A stretch of 64,000 nucleotides of DNA from Pseudomonas sp. R5(2019) (GTDB lineage Bacteria; Pseudomonadota; Gammaproteobacteria; Pseudomonadales; Pseudomonadaceae): contig NZ_JAAAMT010000015.1 of the NCBI RefSeq assembly GCF_009905435.1, forward strand, positions 1-64,000, written 5' to 3'. The position numbers and the translations under genes were made by a program. Below the pieces are notes generated by a model that did no database searches, was not told the origin of the DNA, and saw only the letters and a program-made list of their open reading frames with translations. This document shows positions 23,376 to 32,618 of the stretch, in pieces. The stretch's first letter is position 1; each line of letters begins with the position of its first letter.

Positions 23376-23702
23376 TCAGGAAGCGTCTGCAGCCATTTCC
23401 GCGTCATGGGCGATCAATGAGACGAGGGCATTCTGCTGGCGGTGTGAGAGTTGGCGGAAGCGTTGCAGCAACTCACGTTCATGGAGTGACAGCTCCGGGC
23501 TGTCCAGGCGCATGCTCAACTCTTCGCCGAGTGCGCCTTCCTGGATGAGGCTCTGCTCCAGGCGGGCAATGATCTCGGAGTTCATGCTGCGATGATGGTT
23601 ACGGGCGACCTCTGCAATGCGCTCACGCATTCCATCGGGTAGGCGCACGACGAATTTGTCAGCCGTACGGCTGGAGTAAATAGCCTGTTTCATTGGGCGC
23701 AT
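23376..23702 (-). CDS. amrZ: Ribbon-helix-helix regulator AmrZ
   Basis: 108 residues, Arc/MetJ-fold DNA-binding protein. In pseudomonads AmrZ controls alginate, motility, c-di-GMP and twitching genes. The DNA-contacting strand and helices ([40 protein letters not shown], residues about 13-52) match the known protein, as does the tetramerising C-terminus ([30 protein letters not shown]). The start at 23702 gives MRPMKQ, matching the known MRPLKQ. No strong ribosome-binding site is visible. The 377 bases between it and phnN hold both promoters and no other gene that I can see. Confidence 0.93.
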   Translation of the reverse strand: MRPMKQAIYSSRTADKFVVRLPDGMRERIAEVARNHHRSMNSEIIARLEQSLIQEGALGEELSMRLDSPELSLHERELLQRFRQLSHRQQNALVSLIAHDAEMAADAS

Positions 23703-24079
23703 ATAATTGACCGGTTTGGTTCAGGGGAAGCGGTTCTCGAATCGGCCGCAAGACGTGGTTACGACCACCCTGGTGGCTAAATGTTCAACCTGAATTGTGA
23801 AAGAGGCTGCATCATGCCTCAATGTCGCCGGTTCATTGGCGTCAATTCTGTGACAAATATTGAGCCGAATAAAGGCTACTGGCCAGTACTGATTATCGGA
23901 AATGTGGACTGGTTTGAAAAGTTTCCTCTCGGCGGCTGATCAAAAAAGTCACTTCGGCTGATTCGAGAGGTGCCCTGGCCCGTAGGAGTGCTGTCATACG
24001 CACAGACACGCGCGAGCTACCCTAGGTACTGAGCATAGTGGTTCGCAAGCCCGCCGCAAGTAGCGAGGTGCCATTACCG

Positions 24080-24643
24080 ATGGTAGGCAGACTAATTTAC
24101 CTGATGGGCCCTTCGGGCTCTGGCAAGGACAGCCTTATAAATGCCGCGCGGTCAGACCTGCAGTGCCGGCAGGTGCGTGTTGTCCAGCGGGTCATTACCC
24201 GTTCGGCCGAGGCAGTGGGAGAAGACGCCATCGGCGTTACCCCGGCGATGTTCGAGCAACTTCGACAGGCCGGTACTTTTGCCATGCACTGGCTAGCCAA
24301 TGGGTTGTGCTACGGCATTCCTGCGCAGATCGATGAATGGCTGGCGAATGGCGAGGATGTAGTAGTCAACGGCTCGCGAGGCTATCTGGAAGAAGCGCTG
24401 CGGCGCTACCCGGACCTGCTGCCGGTATTGGTTCATGTGCAAAGCGAGGTGCTGAGGCAACGGCTGGTCAGTCGCGGCCGCGAGAGCCTGGAAGAGATCG
24501 AACGGCGGCTGGCGCGCAATGATCAGTTCGATAGCGGTTCCCAATCCCGGGGTGGGGTTGTGATTGCACGGCTGGACAACTCGACGTCCCTTGAGGACGC
24601 CGTGCAGCGCCTGTTGCAGCTGTTTGTGCGAGTCGAGGTCTGA
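24080..24643 (+). CDS. phnN: Ribose 1,5-bisphosphate phosphokinase
   Basis: 187 residues, guanylate-kinase-like P-loop fold. Makes PRPP from ribose 1,5-bisphosphate, the last step of C-P lyase phosphonate breakdown. Walker A GPSGSGKDSL begins at about residue 9. GIPAQIDEWLANGEDVVVNGSRGYLEEA is typical of PhnN. The ATG at 24080 has GAGG upstream and starts right before the first strand; the in-frame GTG at 24038 would add 14 residues. No other phn gene is nearby, so this is an orphan copy or serves a different ribose bisphosphate source. Confidence 0.88.
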   Translation: MVGRLIYLMGPSGSGKDSLINAARSDLQCRQVRVVQRVITRSAEAVGEDAIGVTPAMFEQLRQAGTFAMHWLANGLCYGIPAQIDEWLANGEDVVVNGSRGYLEEALRRYPDLLPVLVHVQSEVLRQRLVSRGRESLEEIERRLARNDQFDSGSQSRGGVVIARLDNSTSLEDAVQRLLQLFVRVEV

Positions 24644-24644
24644 T

Positions 24645-24830
24645 TCAGCGCAACATCGGGTCGAACCTGATCTTGCGGCCTCGCATCAGTGCCAGCACCA
24701 ACAGGACTAAAAACAATGCGCTGCTGCAACCGAGCAACGCACTCGTATCCGCCGATTCGGGTGGCAACGCCATGGCCGCCAGAAAACTGACGAGGCTCAT
24801 CAGTAGAAAAATCTTTGCAGTTTTGGACAT
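24645..24830 (-). CDS. Small two-helix membrane protein, unknown function
   Basis: 61 residues. Two hydrophobic segments (FLLMSLVSFLAAMALP, about 8-23, and ALLGCSSALFLVLLVLALM, about 31-49) end in a basic tail RGRKIRFDPMLR. GGGA lies about 8 bases before the ATG. It lies 13 bases downstream of the next small membrane gene on the same strand, suggesting a two-gene unit. Its stop is next to the phnN stop (convergent). I do not recognise the family. Confidence 0.6.
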   Translation of the reverse strand: MSKTAKIFLLMSLVSFLAAMALPPESADTSALLGCSSALFLVLLVLALMRGRKIRFDPMLR

Positions 24831-24843
24831 GCGTCGGTCCCAT

Positions 24844-25077
24844 TCAAAAAACGAATCGCTGGGTTTGAGCCGAAGAGTGCGTTGGCGCTGGCAACACTTC
24901 GGCTGCTTGCTGAGGACGTTGAGCTTGCGTTGCATGAATCACAGCGAGTTGCGGTCTCATCGACGTGGCGGGAACGACAACGCTCGCTGTGGGGTCTGAA
25001 CTTTCAGAAGAGTAGTAATGAAAGGACACCAGTGCAACGAGGGCAAGGGCGTTAAGCAGGCAAAGGGCGCTGTTCAT
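24844..25077 (-). CDS. Small single-pass membrane or exported protein, unknown function
   Basis: 77 residues from the ATG at 25077, which has GGAGA 7 bases upstream. One N-terminal hydrophobic segment (ALCLLNALALVALVSFHYY, residues 3-21) is followed by a Ser/Pro/Gln-rich extracytoplasmic tail. No catalytic motif is seen. It is probably co-transcribed with the 61-residue membrane protein downstream. The 344 bases from here to the tRNA hold a short GCCAGCG/CGCTGGC hairpin (25337-25364) and nothing else I can support. Confidence 0.6.
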   Translation of the reverse strand: MNSALCLLNALALVALVSFHYYSSESSDPTASVVVPATSMRPQLAVIHATQAQRPQQAAEVLPAPTHSSAQTQRFVF

Positions 25078-25421
25078 GAGTCTTCTCCGCGTTGATGACG
25101 CACAGCTGTGATTCACAAGCTCTGTGCAGCAGACCTTATGCCAACCGGATTTCCTATAAAAAATCCTTTTAATTCAAATAGTTAAAATATTTCCATGCAG
25201 GCTTTTCCTTGCAATCTGCATGGCAGCCTTTTTGCGCCATTGCAAAATGCACGGTCTCAATCAAAGGCCTGTGGTAGAGGGGCGGGGGCTGTGTCGGCTG
25301 TTTTGGGGCTGTGGCGCCGACGGCTACACTTAAAAAGCCAGCGGATGACATGACAAACGCTGGCATGCTGGTTAACATGCTCACCGTCCATCGCCGCGCA
25401 CGTTCGTCGCACGGCATCAAT

Positions 25422-25498
25422 GTCTCAGTAGCTCAATTGGATAGAGCATCCCCCTCCTAAGGGGAAGGTTGGCAGTTCGAACCTGCCCTGGGACACCA
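25422..25498 (+). tRNA. tRNA-Arg (CCT anticodon)
   Basis: Acceptor GTCTCAG pairs with CTGGGAC, anticodon stem TCCCC/GGGGA encloses CTCCTAA, the T loop is AGTTCGAACCT and CCA is encoded. It marks the left edge of the accessory block. tRNA-Arg(CCT) genes are frequent island integration sites, but no 3'-end duplicate was found in this window. Confidence 0.96.
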
Positions 25499-25872
25499 TA
25501 CAAATCAAACGGTTATCACTCTAATCTTTTTTCCTTGTATGGCTGGCTATCACTGGCTAGCGAAACCTTCTACATCGCTAACCTCAGCTACCAGTGATTT
25601 TGCCAGGTTCTTCGCTCATCGATGCCTCATGCCACCCAGCCTGCCCCATTACTTGGGTTGGTTAATGTGTGGTATACCGAGCGACAGTCTCCCAGACGCC
25701 GATCACGTTAATCGCTCCTCGTCCACCAGCGCAGGGTTGGAAAGCGCACGCGAGATTCGAGATTTTCAGTCAGCGAAAAACACAATTCCCTTAAGCAGGT
25801 TTTTCTTTCTATTTAGTGGGGATAGCCTCCCCACTACCGAATACACATATAAGTCTAAAAAAGGTAGATGCC

Positions 25873-27336
25873 ATGCAACACGGTGATCAAGCCGCGCCCC
25901 GCTCTCAATCCAAGATCCTCTGGAGAGTGGCAGCAATCGCTACGATGGGGTCTCTCGGTTTCGGATATGACACAGGTGTCATCTCGGGGGCACTACCCTT
26001 CATGACCCTGGATCCCTCTCAGGGTGGCTTAGCTTTAACTCCTGTGACTGAAGGTGCTGTCGCGTCTTCGCTTATCTTTGGTGGTGCTTTCGGCGCCTTC
26101 TTCGTTGGCCAGCTCTCGGATCGTTACGGCCGCCTGGTCATGCTCAAGGTGCTTGCGCTGCTTTTCGCGCTCGGTGCCATTGGCAGTGCCTTGGCTCCAA
26201 ACCTTTGGGCGATGATTCTGATCCGCTTTGCCCTGGGGTTCGCCGTTGGGGGCGCTTCGTCCATCGTTCCGGTATTCATTGCTGAACTTGCTGGGCCCAA
26301 ACATCGGGGCCGGCTGGTATGCCAAAGCGAATTAATGATCGTCTCTGGACAGTGTCTGGCTTACGTTTCAAGTGCCACGCTTGCGCACCTCTTCGAAAAC
26401 CCGGTGATATGGCGTTATATGCTGGCCATTGCTCTGATTCCTGCTGCATTGCTCTACATCGGGGTGAATTTCGTTCCAACCTCACCGCGTTGGCTCGTGG
26501 CGAAAGGCCGTATAGATGAAGCCCGGAAAATTCTGGTGAACCTTCGTGACACCAAAGCTGAGGCTGAACAAGAAGTTCGTGAGATCGTAGAGCAATGTAC
26601 CTATGAAAAAACGCACGGCGGTATGTTCAGCAAGCTCAATGAGCCGTGGTTAGTAAAATTGCTTCTGGTGGGCATCGGGCTTGGATTCATGATTCAAGCT
26701 ACGGGTGTCAACGCTTTCATGTACTACACCCCGATCATCTTGAAGTCCACGGGTATGGGGACAAATGCGGCCCTGGTCGCAACCATGGGAAATGGCATCA
26801 TCTCTGTCATTGCCTGCCTTATCGGGATGTGGGCTATCAATCGGATGGGTCGCCGCCCGATGTTGCTGATGGGACTGGTGATGGTGGTAGTGGCTCAAGT
26901 TTTCCTGGGTGCGGTTCTGAACTTCATGCCCAGCTCGTTGCTGCAAAGCTATCTGGCGCTGTCCGGTATACTGGTTTTCCTCTTTTTCATGCAAATGTGC
27001 ATCGGCCCGGTGTATTGGGTACTGATGTCTGAAATTTTCCCGACTCACTCTCGTGGATTGATGAATGGGATCTCAGTAGGGCTTTTCTGGGTATTCAATG
27101 CGATTGTGGCGTTTGCATTCCCGATCACGCTCAGCATTTTCGGCGGGATGACATTCTTCTTGTTCGCAGTGCTAAATATTGGCTCCATCATCTTCTGTGC
27201 TCGTTGCATTCCCGAGACGAAGGGGCTGTCACTTGAGGAAATTGAAAAGCTGATGGAGCGCCGTTTCAGCAAAAATACCAGCAGTGATAGCGAGTCGCTT
27301 GGGAAGAAGCTGGCGACCAGCACAAATTGGTCTTAG
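25873..27336 (+). CDS. MFS sugar-porter family transporter (inositol/sugar type)
   Basis: 487 residues, twelve predicted membrane segments, sugar porter (SP) family. Diagnostic motifs: GFGYDTGVISGALPF in helix 1, DRYGRLVML (loop 2-3), PTSPRWLVAKGR after helix 6, QATGVNAFMYYTPII in helix 7 and PETKGLSLEEIEKLM at the C-terminus. These fit a proton symporter for hexoses or myo-inositol (IolT/XylE-like). The ATG at 25873 follows AAAGG at the right distance; an in-frame codon at 25816 lacks this. It is first in the block, followed by a hairpin and a porin gene, suggesting one uptake unit. Substrate is inferred only. Confidence 0.88.
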   Translation: MQHGDQAAPRSQSKILWRVAAIATMGSLGFGYDTGVISGALPFMTLDPSQGGLALTPVTEGAVASSLIFGGAFGAFFVGQLSDRYGRLVMLKVLALLFALGAIGSALAPNLWAMILIRFALGFAVGGASSIVPVFIAELAGPKHRGRLVCQSELMIVSGQCLAYVSSATLAHLFENPVIWRYMLAIALIPAALLYIGVNFVPTSPRWLVAKGRIDEARKILVNLRDTKAEAEQEVREIVEQCTYEKTHGGMFSKLNEPWLVKLLLVGIGLGFMIQATGVNAFMYYTPIILKSTGMGTNAALVATMGNGIISVIACLIGMWAINRMGRRPMLLMGLVMVVVAQVFLGAVLNFMPSSLLQSYLALSGILVFLFFMQMCIGPVYWVLMSEIFPTHSRGLMNGISVGLFWVFNAIVAFAFPITLSIFGGMTFFLFAVLNIGSIIFCARCIPETKGLSLEEIEKLMERRFSKNTSSDSESLGKKLATSTNWS

Positions 27337-27361
27337 CGGTACCTGCCTAGTCAAGCAGTCA

Positions 27362-27394
27362 CTCGCGGGCTATAAGAAGTCCCTGGCCCGCGAG
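27362..27394 (+). other. Hairpin between MFS transporter and porin genes
   Basis: CTCGCGGGC pairs perfectly with GCCCGCGAG across a 15-base loop. There is no clear T tract; it is a possible transcript-end or stability structure. Confidence 0.45.
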
Positions 27395-27521
27395 ATGTTT
27401 AGTTCAATCGAATCAGATAGTTTCCCTCCTTTTCGGAAAGTGCCCATTATGGATTGTTAGTCCTTAGTGCGAGGGCGCTTGTCTGAATCTCGGTGAAAAA
27501 CAAAAAAAATAGGAGAATTAG

Positions 27522-28880
27522 ATGCTTGGCGTGAATCACGTGCGCGCGGTAAATCCTCGCCTGCTTTTTGGGATGACACTTCTTGGTTTGGTCGGCACTC
27601 TTTCCGGCCAAGTATTGGCGGGTGATTTTGACTCATCTCGGTATGCCTTGGGGGATTGGGGTGGCGTTCGGTCGGAGCTGTATGACAAAGGCTATGATTT
27701 CACAATCGAATATACTAATGAGGTCGCCAGCAATCTTCAGGGTGGCTATAACGATGATCGTACTGCACGCGATGCAGACCAAGTTGCGCTGGGTCTACAT
27801 ATCGACCTGGCAAAAGCTTGGGGCTGGTACGGTGCACAGTTCCAACTCATGATTACTGAACGAAGTGGTCGCAATTTAGCGCTGGATCGCATCGGTGATC
27901 CTCGTGCGGGTATGCTGAGTTCGACTCAGGAAATTTATGGCCGTGGTCAGACTTGGCGCCTCACACAGATGTGGCTCAGCCAAGCGTTTCTTGACGGCGA
28001 CCTGGATGTCAAGTTTGGCCGGTTTGGGGAAGGCGAAGATTTCAACTCTTTCCCCTGCGACTTTCAGAACAATGCGTTTTGTGGGGCTCAAGTTGCTAAC
28101 TGGGCAGGGTCAGTATGGTTCAACTGGCCGGTCAGCCAGTGGGCGCTTCGGGTGAAGTACAACCTTGCACCTGAGCTCTACGCTCAAATAGGCGCCTTTG
28201 AAGTCAATCCTTCAAATCTAGAGGTCGGCAATGGCTTCAAGCTCAGTGGTAGCGGAACCGAGGGCGCATTAATTCCAGTCGAACTGGTCTGGTCTCCCAG
28301 GGTAAATGATCTGCCGGGAGAATATCGCTTGGGCTATTACTACAGCACGGCTAACGCTGATGACGTTTATGAAGGCGCTGATGGCCAGCCTCAACCTGTG
28401 ACTGGAGGCGAATTCAAAAGTCATAGCAGTAAGCACGGCGCCTGGATTGTGGCCCAGCAGCAGTTGACGAGCCGAGCAGGTAGTCCAAAACGCGGTTTGG
28501 GTGTGTTCTTCAACGCCACAGTGCATGACAAGGAGACCAATCTTGTCGATAACTTCCTGCAAGTGGGGGTGACGTATAAAGGGCCGTTTGATGCTCGACC
28601 CAACGATGATTTTGGCATCGGGGTGGCTCGCATCCATGTCAATGAAGACGTCGCCAGGCATGCACGACTTAGCAATCAAATAGCGGGTATCGCCGACTAT
28701 GAAAACCCAGCCTTCATGCCGATTCGTGATACTGAATACGACGCTGAGATCTATTATGGATTTGCGGTCACACCGTGGCTAATGGTACGTCCAAACTTGC
28801 AATACATTCGTCAGGCGGGCGGGGTAAAGGAAGTCGACGAAGCACTCGTCGCAGGCCTTAAGATTCAGACTCGTTTCTGA
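27522..28880 (+). CDS. Carbohydrate-selective porin, OprB family
   Basis: 452 residues. Outer-membrane beta-barrel for sugar diffusion. The signal peptide ends at about residue 33 (VLA before GDFD). The mature start SSRYALGDWGGVRSELYDKG is the OprB hallmark, and the protein ends with aromatic TRF as outer-membrane proteins do. AGGAG precedes the ATG. It probably works with the MFS or ChvE-type importer of the block. It differs from core OprB only in codon use and context as far as I can see. The 380 bases after it (to 29260) contain no gene I can support. Confidence 0.88.
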   Translation: MLGVNHVRAVNPRLLFGMTLLGLVGTLSGQVLAGDFDSSRYALGDWGGVRSELYDKGYDFTIEYTNEVASNLQGGYNDDRTARDADQVALGLHIDLAKAWGWYGAQFQLMITERSGRNLALDRIGDPRAGMLSSTQEIYGRGQTWRLTQMWLSQAFLDGDLDVKFGRFGEGEDFNSFPCDFQNNAFCGAQVANWAGSVWFNWPVSQWALRVKYNLAPELYAQIGAFEVNPSNLEVGNGFKLSGSGTEGALIPVELVWSPRVNDLPGEYRLGYYYSTANADDVYEGADGQPQPVTGGEFKSHSSKHGAWIVAQQQLTSRAGSPKRGLGVFFNATVHDKETNLVDNFLQVGVTYKGPFDARPNDDFGIGVARIHVNEDVARHARLSNQIAGIADYENPAFMPIRDTEYDAEIYYGFAVTPWLMVRPNLQYIRQAGGVKEVDEALVAGLKIQTRF

Positions 28881-29260
28881 CATTGATCCAGATATGTGTC
28901 CTGACGTTCTCGGCAGGGCACAACCTAGCCACTTGCACCCTGAGTTTTCTCGTTACTTAAACATCTCTCTCGACCCCAGGATTGCACCAAGTTGAATTGT
29001 TCGATCTACCACTCAAGGCGATAGTGGCGTCCACTCTCATCTCCCTGCCAGTCAGAGATCTAGATTTTGCGTAGAGCGTGATTTTCGCGCCGATTTTGAT
29101 TTCTGCATCTGCACGAAAGTGTTTTTACACAGCCTCGGCCAGAAGCAGCCATTCACGTTTCGTCGGAAAAGTGTCTCTGAGCCAAATTCGGGGGGGACAA
29201 TCGAGAGCGATCTTCACATCTCGATCATGTATGCCCTTAGGGCGTGGTCAGGAGGAAACC

Positions 29261-30601
29261 ATGAGCAAACGCGACAAGCGTGGCAATCCTGTTTCCTATG
29301 GCTCGCAGGAGGCAATCGATGCTCTGGATAGAGCTTGCGACTTGCTGCATGCCTACCAGGCCGATCCTCTGGCTGCGGCTGACAAAATTATCGCGGAGCA
29401 CCCGGATTTTGCGCTGGCCTACGCCTTTCGTGCTGGCGCGATTGCGACTGCGACCGACAAAGCGTTTGACTCAGAGCTGTTCAAGAGCCTGGACGCGGCA
29501 GAGCGGTTGGCACCGAAAGCGAATGATCGCGAGCGGCAGCATATCCATGCACTACGCGCTTGGTTCGACGGCGATTGGGAGCGGGCAATCGAAATCTGGG
29601 GGCGTGTTTCGATCGAGCACCCCCGCGATCTGCTGGCACTGCAATACGCCCATTTGGGCGACTTCTATCTAGGTTACTCGCACATGCTACGTGATCGCGT
29701 GGCTCGTGTGATGCCGCGCTGGGATAACGAAGTTCCTGGCTTTGGCTTTGTGAAAGGGATGTATGCCTTTGGCCTGGAAGAGGCAGGGGATTACCGGCAG
29801 GCCGAAGAGCAGGGTCGCGAGGCTGTTGCCTTGAACCCGCAGGATGGTTGGGCAGTGCATGCCGTCACTCATGTCATGGAAATGCAGGGCCGTAGCGAAG
29901 AGGGGGCTAATTACCTTTCATCCAGCGCCAATGCTTGGGCTCCCAATAGCATGTTTGCCTTCCATTTGTGGTGGCACAACGCGCTATTCCTCCTTGAGGC
30001 TAATGACGTGGCTGGCGCGCTTCGTCTCTTTGATGAGGACATTTCAGCGGGTGGATTTGGTCAAGCGCTTGAGCTACTTGATGGATCAGCGCTGCTCTGG
30101 AGACTCTCCCTGCTCGGTCATGACGTTGGAGATCGGTGGAAAGGACTGGCCAAAAAATGGGAGTCCCGTTGTGAAGACGGCTTCTACGCTTTTAACGACG
30201 TGAACGCGATGATGTCATTCGTGGGTTCTGGAAACAGTCGCGCACAAGCTCAGCAGTTGGATGCCCTGAAGCGGGCCGCTGCTGGCAGTGGTACCAATGC
30301 CATGATGAGTAGAGAGATTGGTGTGCCAGCGTGCGAAGGGTTGGTGGCGTTTGGTCGTGGGGATTACGCCCAGGCTATAGCGTCGTTGATGCCGCTACGC
30401 GCCAAAGCTAACCGCTTCGGCGGTAGTCACGCGCAGCGTGATGTCTTCTCATGGACGCTGACCGAAGCAGCTATTCGCCTTGGCAACCGCGCACTTGCCG
30501 AGGCACTGGTTGCCGAGCGCCTTGCATTAAAGCCTGAGAGCCCGATCAACCGCGCCTGGAAAATGCGCGCTGGTCAATTACAGTCGCCGCATGCGGGATA
30601 G
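29261..30601 (+). CDS. Tetratricopeptide repeat protein (TTC38-like family)
   Basis: 446 residues, mostly helical. TPR-like repeats are visible (ALAYAFRAGAIATA, DLLALQYAHLGDFYLGY, GWAVHAVTHVMEMQGRSEEG). The HAVTHVMEMQ and FHLWWHNALFLLE stretches with conserved His/Trp match the TTC38-type family of unknown function. GGAGG sits 5 bases before the ATG; upstream in-frame codons have no support. No signal peptide. It may be a scaffold or an uncharacterised enzyme; its link to the catabolic genes is only by position. Confidence 0.75.
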   Translation: MSKRDKRGNPVSYGSQEAIDALDRACDLLHAYQADPLAAADKIIAEHPDFALAYAFRAGAIATATDKAFDSELFKSLDAAERLAPKANDRERQHIHALRAWFDGDWERAIEIWGRVSIEHPRDLLALQYAHLGDFYLGYSHMLRDRVARVMPRWDNEVPGFGFVKGMYAFGLEEAGDYRQAEEQGREAVALNPQDGWAVHAVTHVMEMQGRSEEGANYLSSSANAWAPNSMFAFHLWWHNALFLLEANDVAGALRLFDEDISAGGFGQALELLDGSALLWRLSLLGHDVGDRWKGLAKKWESRCEDGFYAFNDVNAMMSFVGSGNSRAQAQQLDALKRAAAGSGTNAMMSREIGVPACEGLVAFGRGDYAQAIASLMPLRAKANRFGGSHAQRDVFSWTLTEAAIRLGNRALAEALVAERLALKPESPINRAWKMRAGQLQSPHAG

Positions 30602-30779
30602 CAGGAAGTCAATCAGCCGCGCACTGCGAAGGCGCGTTCGATCTCGATTGCTGCCCTTATCAACAGGCAGTAATCGGCTAGAAGCGGACCATGGACACAG
30701 TGCGCGTGACTCCGTAATGTGTTCTGGTTCAATATGTCAAGCTGATATCATTCAAGAATTTACACGCCGAGTGGGAAAC

Positions 30780-30941
30780 ATGAATCGTCGTAAAAAAATA
30801 AAGCAGCTATTAAAGGCTCACGAAAAAAAGGCCAGTGCCAAATTGGCCCCCAAAAACAAGCCTAAATACATTAGTAAAGCTGACCGATTGAAACCAGCTT
30901 CTGAACCCAGTCAAGATTCCACCATTTCTTCTGAGAGCTGA
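30780..30941 (+). CDS. Small basic DUF2986-like protein
   Basis: 53 residues, start MNRRKKIKQLLKAHEKKA, with the core KNKPKYISKADR. This matches my recollection of the DUF2986 family found in gamma-proteobacteria. The first 40 residues are strongly basic, then a Ser-rich tail. Function unknown. The start at 30780 follows GGGAAAC. The gap before it (30602-30779) and the 309 bases after it hold no firm gene. Confidence 0.6.
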   Translation: MNRRKKIKQLLKAHEKKASAKLAPKNKPKYISKADRLKPASEPSQDSTISSES

Positions 30942-31250
30942 TCTATTTATCTTAATCAAAACAGATTGCACCGCTTCTCATCGAATGCCCGCTATGGGTC
31001 AATTCTGTTGAAAAAGTCGGACACGGTTTCCACGGCAGAAAAGTACGCGTCTGAGATTGAATTCTTTACTTTGGGCAGAGAGCACAATTTCCAATGGCTG
31101 AAAGGGTACATCCTTCGTCTTTCGCATGCGCAAGATTTTTCGCCGGACATCGACGTGATCCCGTGCCTTCCGACAGTCGAAGGAATTAACGATTGTGAGA
31201 GCTCCATCAAAGTCTGAGCCAGACTGCCCGGACTTTGGTAGGTGGGGTAT

Positions 31251-31556
31251 TTAACTCAGATAGTCGACCTGATAGCGATGGGTGCGCAGGTTGCCCAATG
31301 CATCGCGAACCCTAAGGTGTGCAGGGTGACTTGCGTATTCTTTCAGAGCGCTAATGGACTCAAATTCCGAATACAAAACAACATCACAGGCATAGTCAAT
31401 CTGGCTTATATCGACACCAATTTCCAACACTTTAAGCCCTGGAATTTCATTGCGAATGGATTCGAATTCCAGCTTGACCTTTTGGATGTTAGCGCTGCGC
31501 TCTTGCTCGCTTTCACCACGCAAGTTCCACATGACGATGTGTTTGACGGGCTGCAT
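31251..31556 (-). CDS. DABB-domain (stress-responsive alpha/beta barrel) protein
   Basis: 101 residues, one Dabb domain. The KHIVMWNLRG start and the later ACDVVLYSEFESISALKEYASHPAHLRV are diagnostic. CGGAG lies 7 bases before the ATG. It is 77 bases downstream of the ring-cleaving dioxygenase gene on the same strand and probably co-transcribed. DABB proteins are small dimers; plant members include olivetolic acid cyclase, which acts on polyketo intermediates. A role on a keto or enol intermediate of the block is inference. Confidence 0.85.
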   Translation of the reverse strand: MQPVKHIVMWNLRGESEQERSANIQKVKLEFESIRNEIPGLKVLEIGVDISQIDYACDVVLYSEFESISALKEYASHPAHLRVRDALGNLRTHRYQVDYLS

Positions 31557-31633
31557 TGTAGACTCCGAGTGGAGAGAGTTGTATGCATCGGTGGCCTCGA
31601 ACGGCCACGGATGAAGTCGGGGTTTAGTGCGGG

Positions 31634-32506
31634 TCAGCGGCTTCGTGGATTAAGAATGAAATCAAAATCCAGGGTGAAGTACGGCCCGTCAATCGGTTGT
31701 CCATAGGGGTCGATACCGGGTTCATGCTGCACCCAATCAGCAATCAATGACGACCGAACACCAAATACAGCATCAGAGTCGAGATACTCGCCATTTTCCC
31801 GGAACACGTGGGTGACCAAGCGCTCGTGATCGGGTGAGGTAATCATGAAATGTAGGTGAGCAGGACGCCATGGATGACGATCAAGCGCCTTTAACATGTT
31901 GCCGACTGGGCCATCGTGCGGAATTGGGTAGCATTCTGGAGTGATGGTTTTGAAATGGTATCGTCCTTCCCCATCAGCTTGCAGTACGGCTCGGCCCTGA
32001 TAATCGCCCTGGCCAAGCTCCGGTTTCTGTACATCGTAGAAACCCGCGTCATCTGCCTGCCAGACCTCCAATATTGCGTTGGGTACCGGGTTGCCATCGA
32101 TATCTCGTACTTGGCCGCGAACAAACCATGGGGTGCCTGGCAACCCCTCACTCACATCAGCTCCCAGATCGTACTGAGGCGCGCCTTGGACGTGAAAGGG
32201 CCCAAAGACGGTTGCTTCGGTGCAACCCTCTGGCTTCTTGTGATTCTGAGCTGTGACCAGCGTGGAAAGCCCCAGCGTATCCGACAGCAAGATGAACTCT
32301 TGGCGCGTTGGGGTGCAGATATGCCCCACAGCGGTGAGAAACTCAATGCCCTTTTCCCACTCTTCTTCCGTCAGGCGAGTCTCGCGCGCGAACGCGTGCA
32401 AGTGCTGAACCAGGCTTGTCATGATTTCACGAAGACGTGCGTCCTCGGTATTAGCATTACGAGTCAGAACAGCCTGTGTGATGGTGTGTTCGTCCAGATT
32501 TCTCAT
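31634..32506 (-). CDS. Intradiol ring-cleavage dioxygenase, probably hydroxyquinol 1,2-dioxygenase
   Basis: 290 residues, Fe(III) intradiol family. Converts hydroxyquinol (1,2,4-trihydroxybenzene) to maleylacetate, or catechols to muconates. The four iron ligands are seen as Y157 (GFYDVQ), Y193 (ECYPIP), H217 and H219 (RPAHLHF). Their spacing (36, 24, 2) equals that of catechol 1,2-dioxygenase. The N-terminal helical domain typical of the catechol/hydroxyquinol group is present. The start at 32506 follows AAGGG; in-frame codons upstream lack a ribosome site. Hydroxyquinol is preferred as substrate because a maleylacetate reductase is nearby and no muconate cycloisomerase is. Confidence 0.88.
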   Translation of the reverse strand: MRNLDEHTITQAVLTRNANTEDARLREIMTSLVQHLHAFARETRLTEEEWEKGIEFLTAVGHICTPTRQEFILLSDTLGLSTLVTAQNHKKPEGCTEATVFGPFHVQGAPQYDLGADVSEGLPGTPWFVRGQVRDIDGNPVPNAILEVWQADDAGFYDVQKPELGQGDYQGRAVLQADGEGRYHFKTITPECYPIPHDGPVGNMLKALDRHPWRPAHLHFMITSPDHERLVTHVFRENGEYLDSDAVFGVRSSLIADWVQHEPGIDPYGQPIDGPYFTLDFDFILNPRSR

Positions 32507-32618
32507 AGGTGGCCCTTGGTACATTTTTGTTGTGTTCAGCGAATGGCTCGCGTGCACATGCCATTTCCCGATCAGGTACATCTAAGCTAAAGTGCCAGGC
32601 GGCGGAATAAAACACTGG

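Noticed and set aside
25539..25886. A 115-codon plus-strand frame ahead of the MFS gene
   Set aside because: Overlaps the MFS start, has no ribosome site, no recognisable domain and no signal peptide.
30966..31217. Possible small gene or insertion-sequence remnant (CTGTTGAAAAAGTCGG end-like motif)
   Set aside because: Short frames exist on both strands, but no transposase motif, inverted terminal repeats or target duplication could be found. The end-like motif alone is weak.
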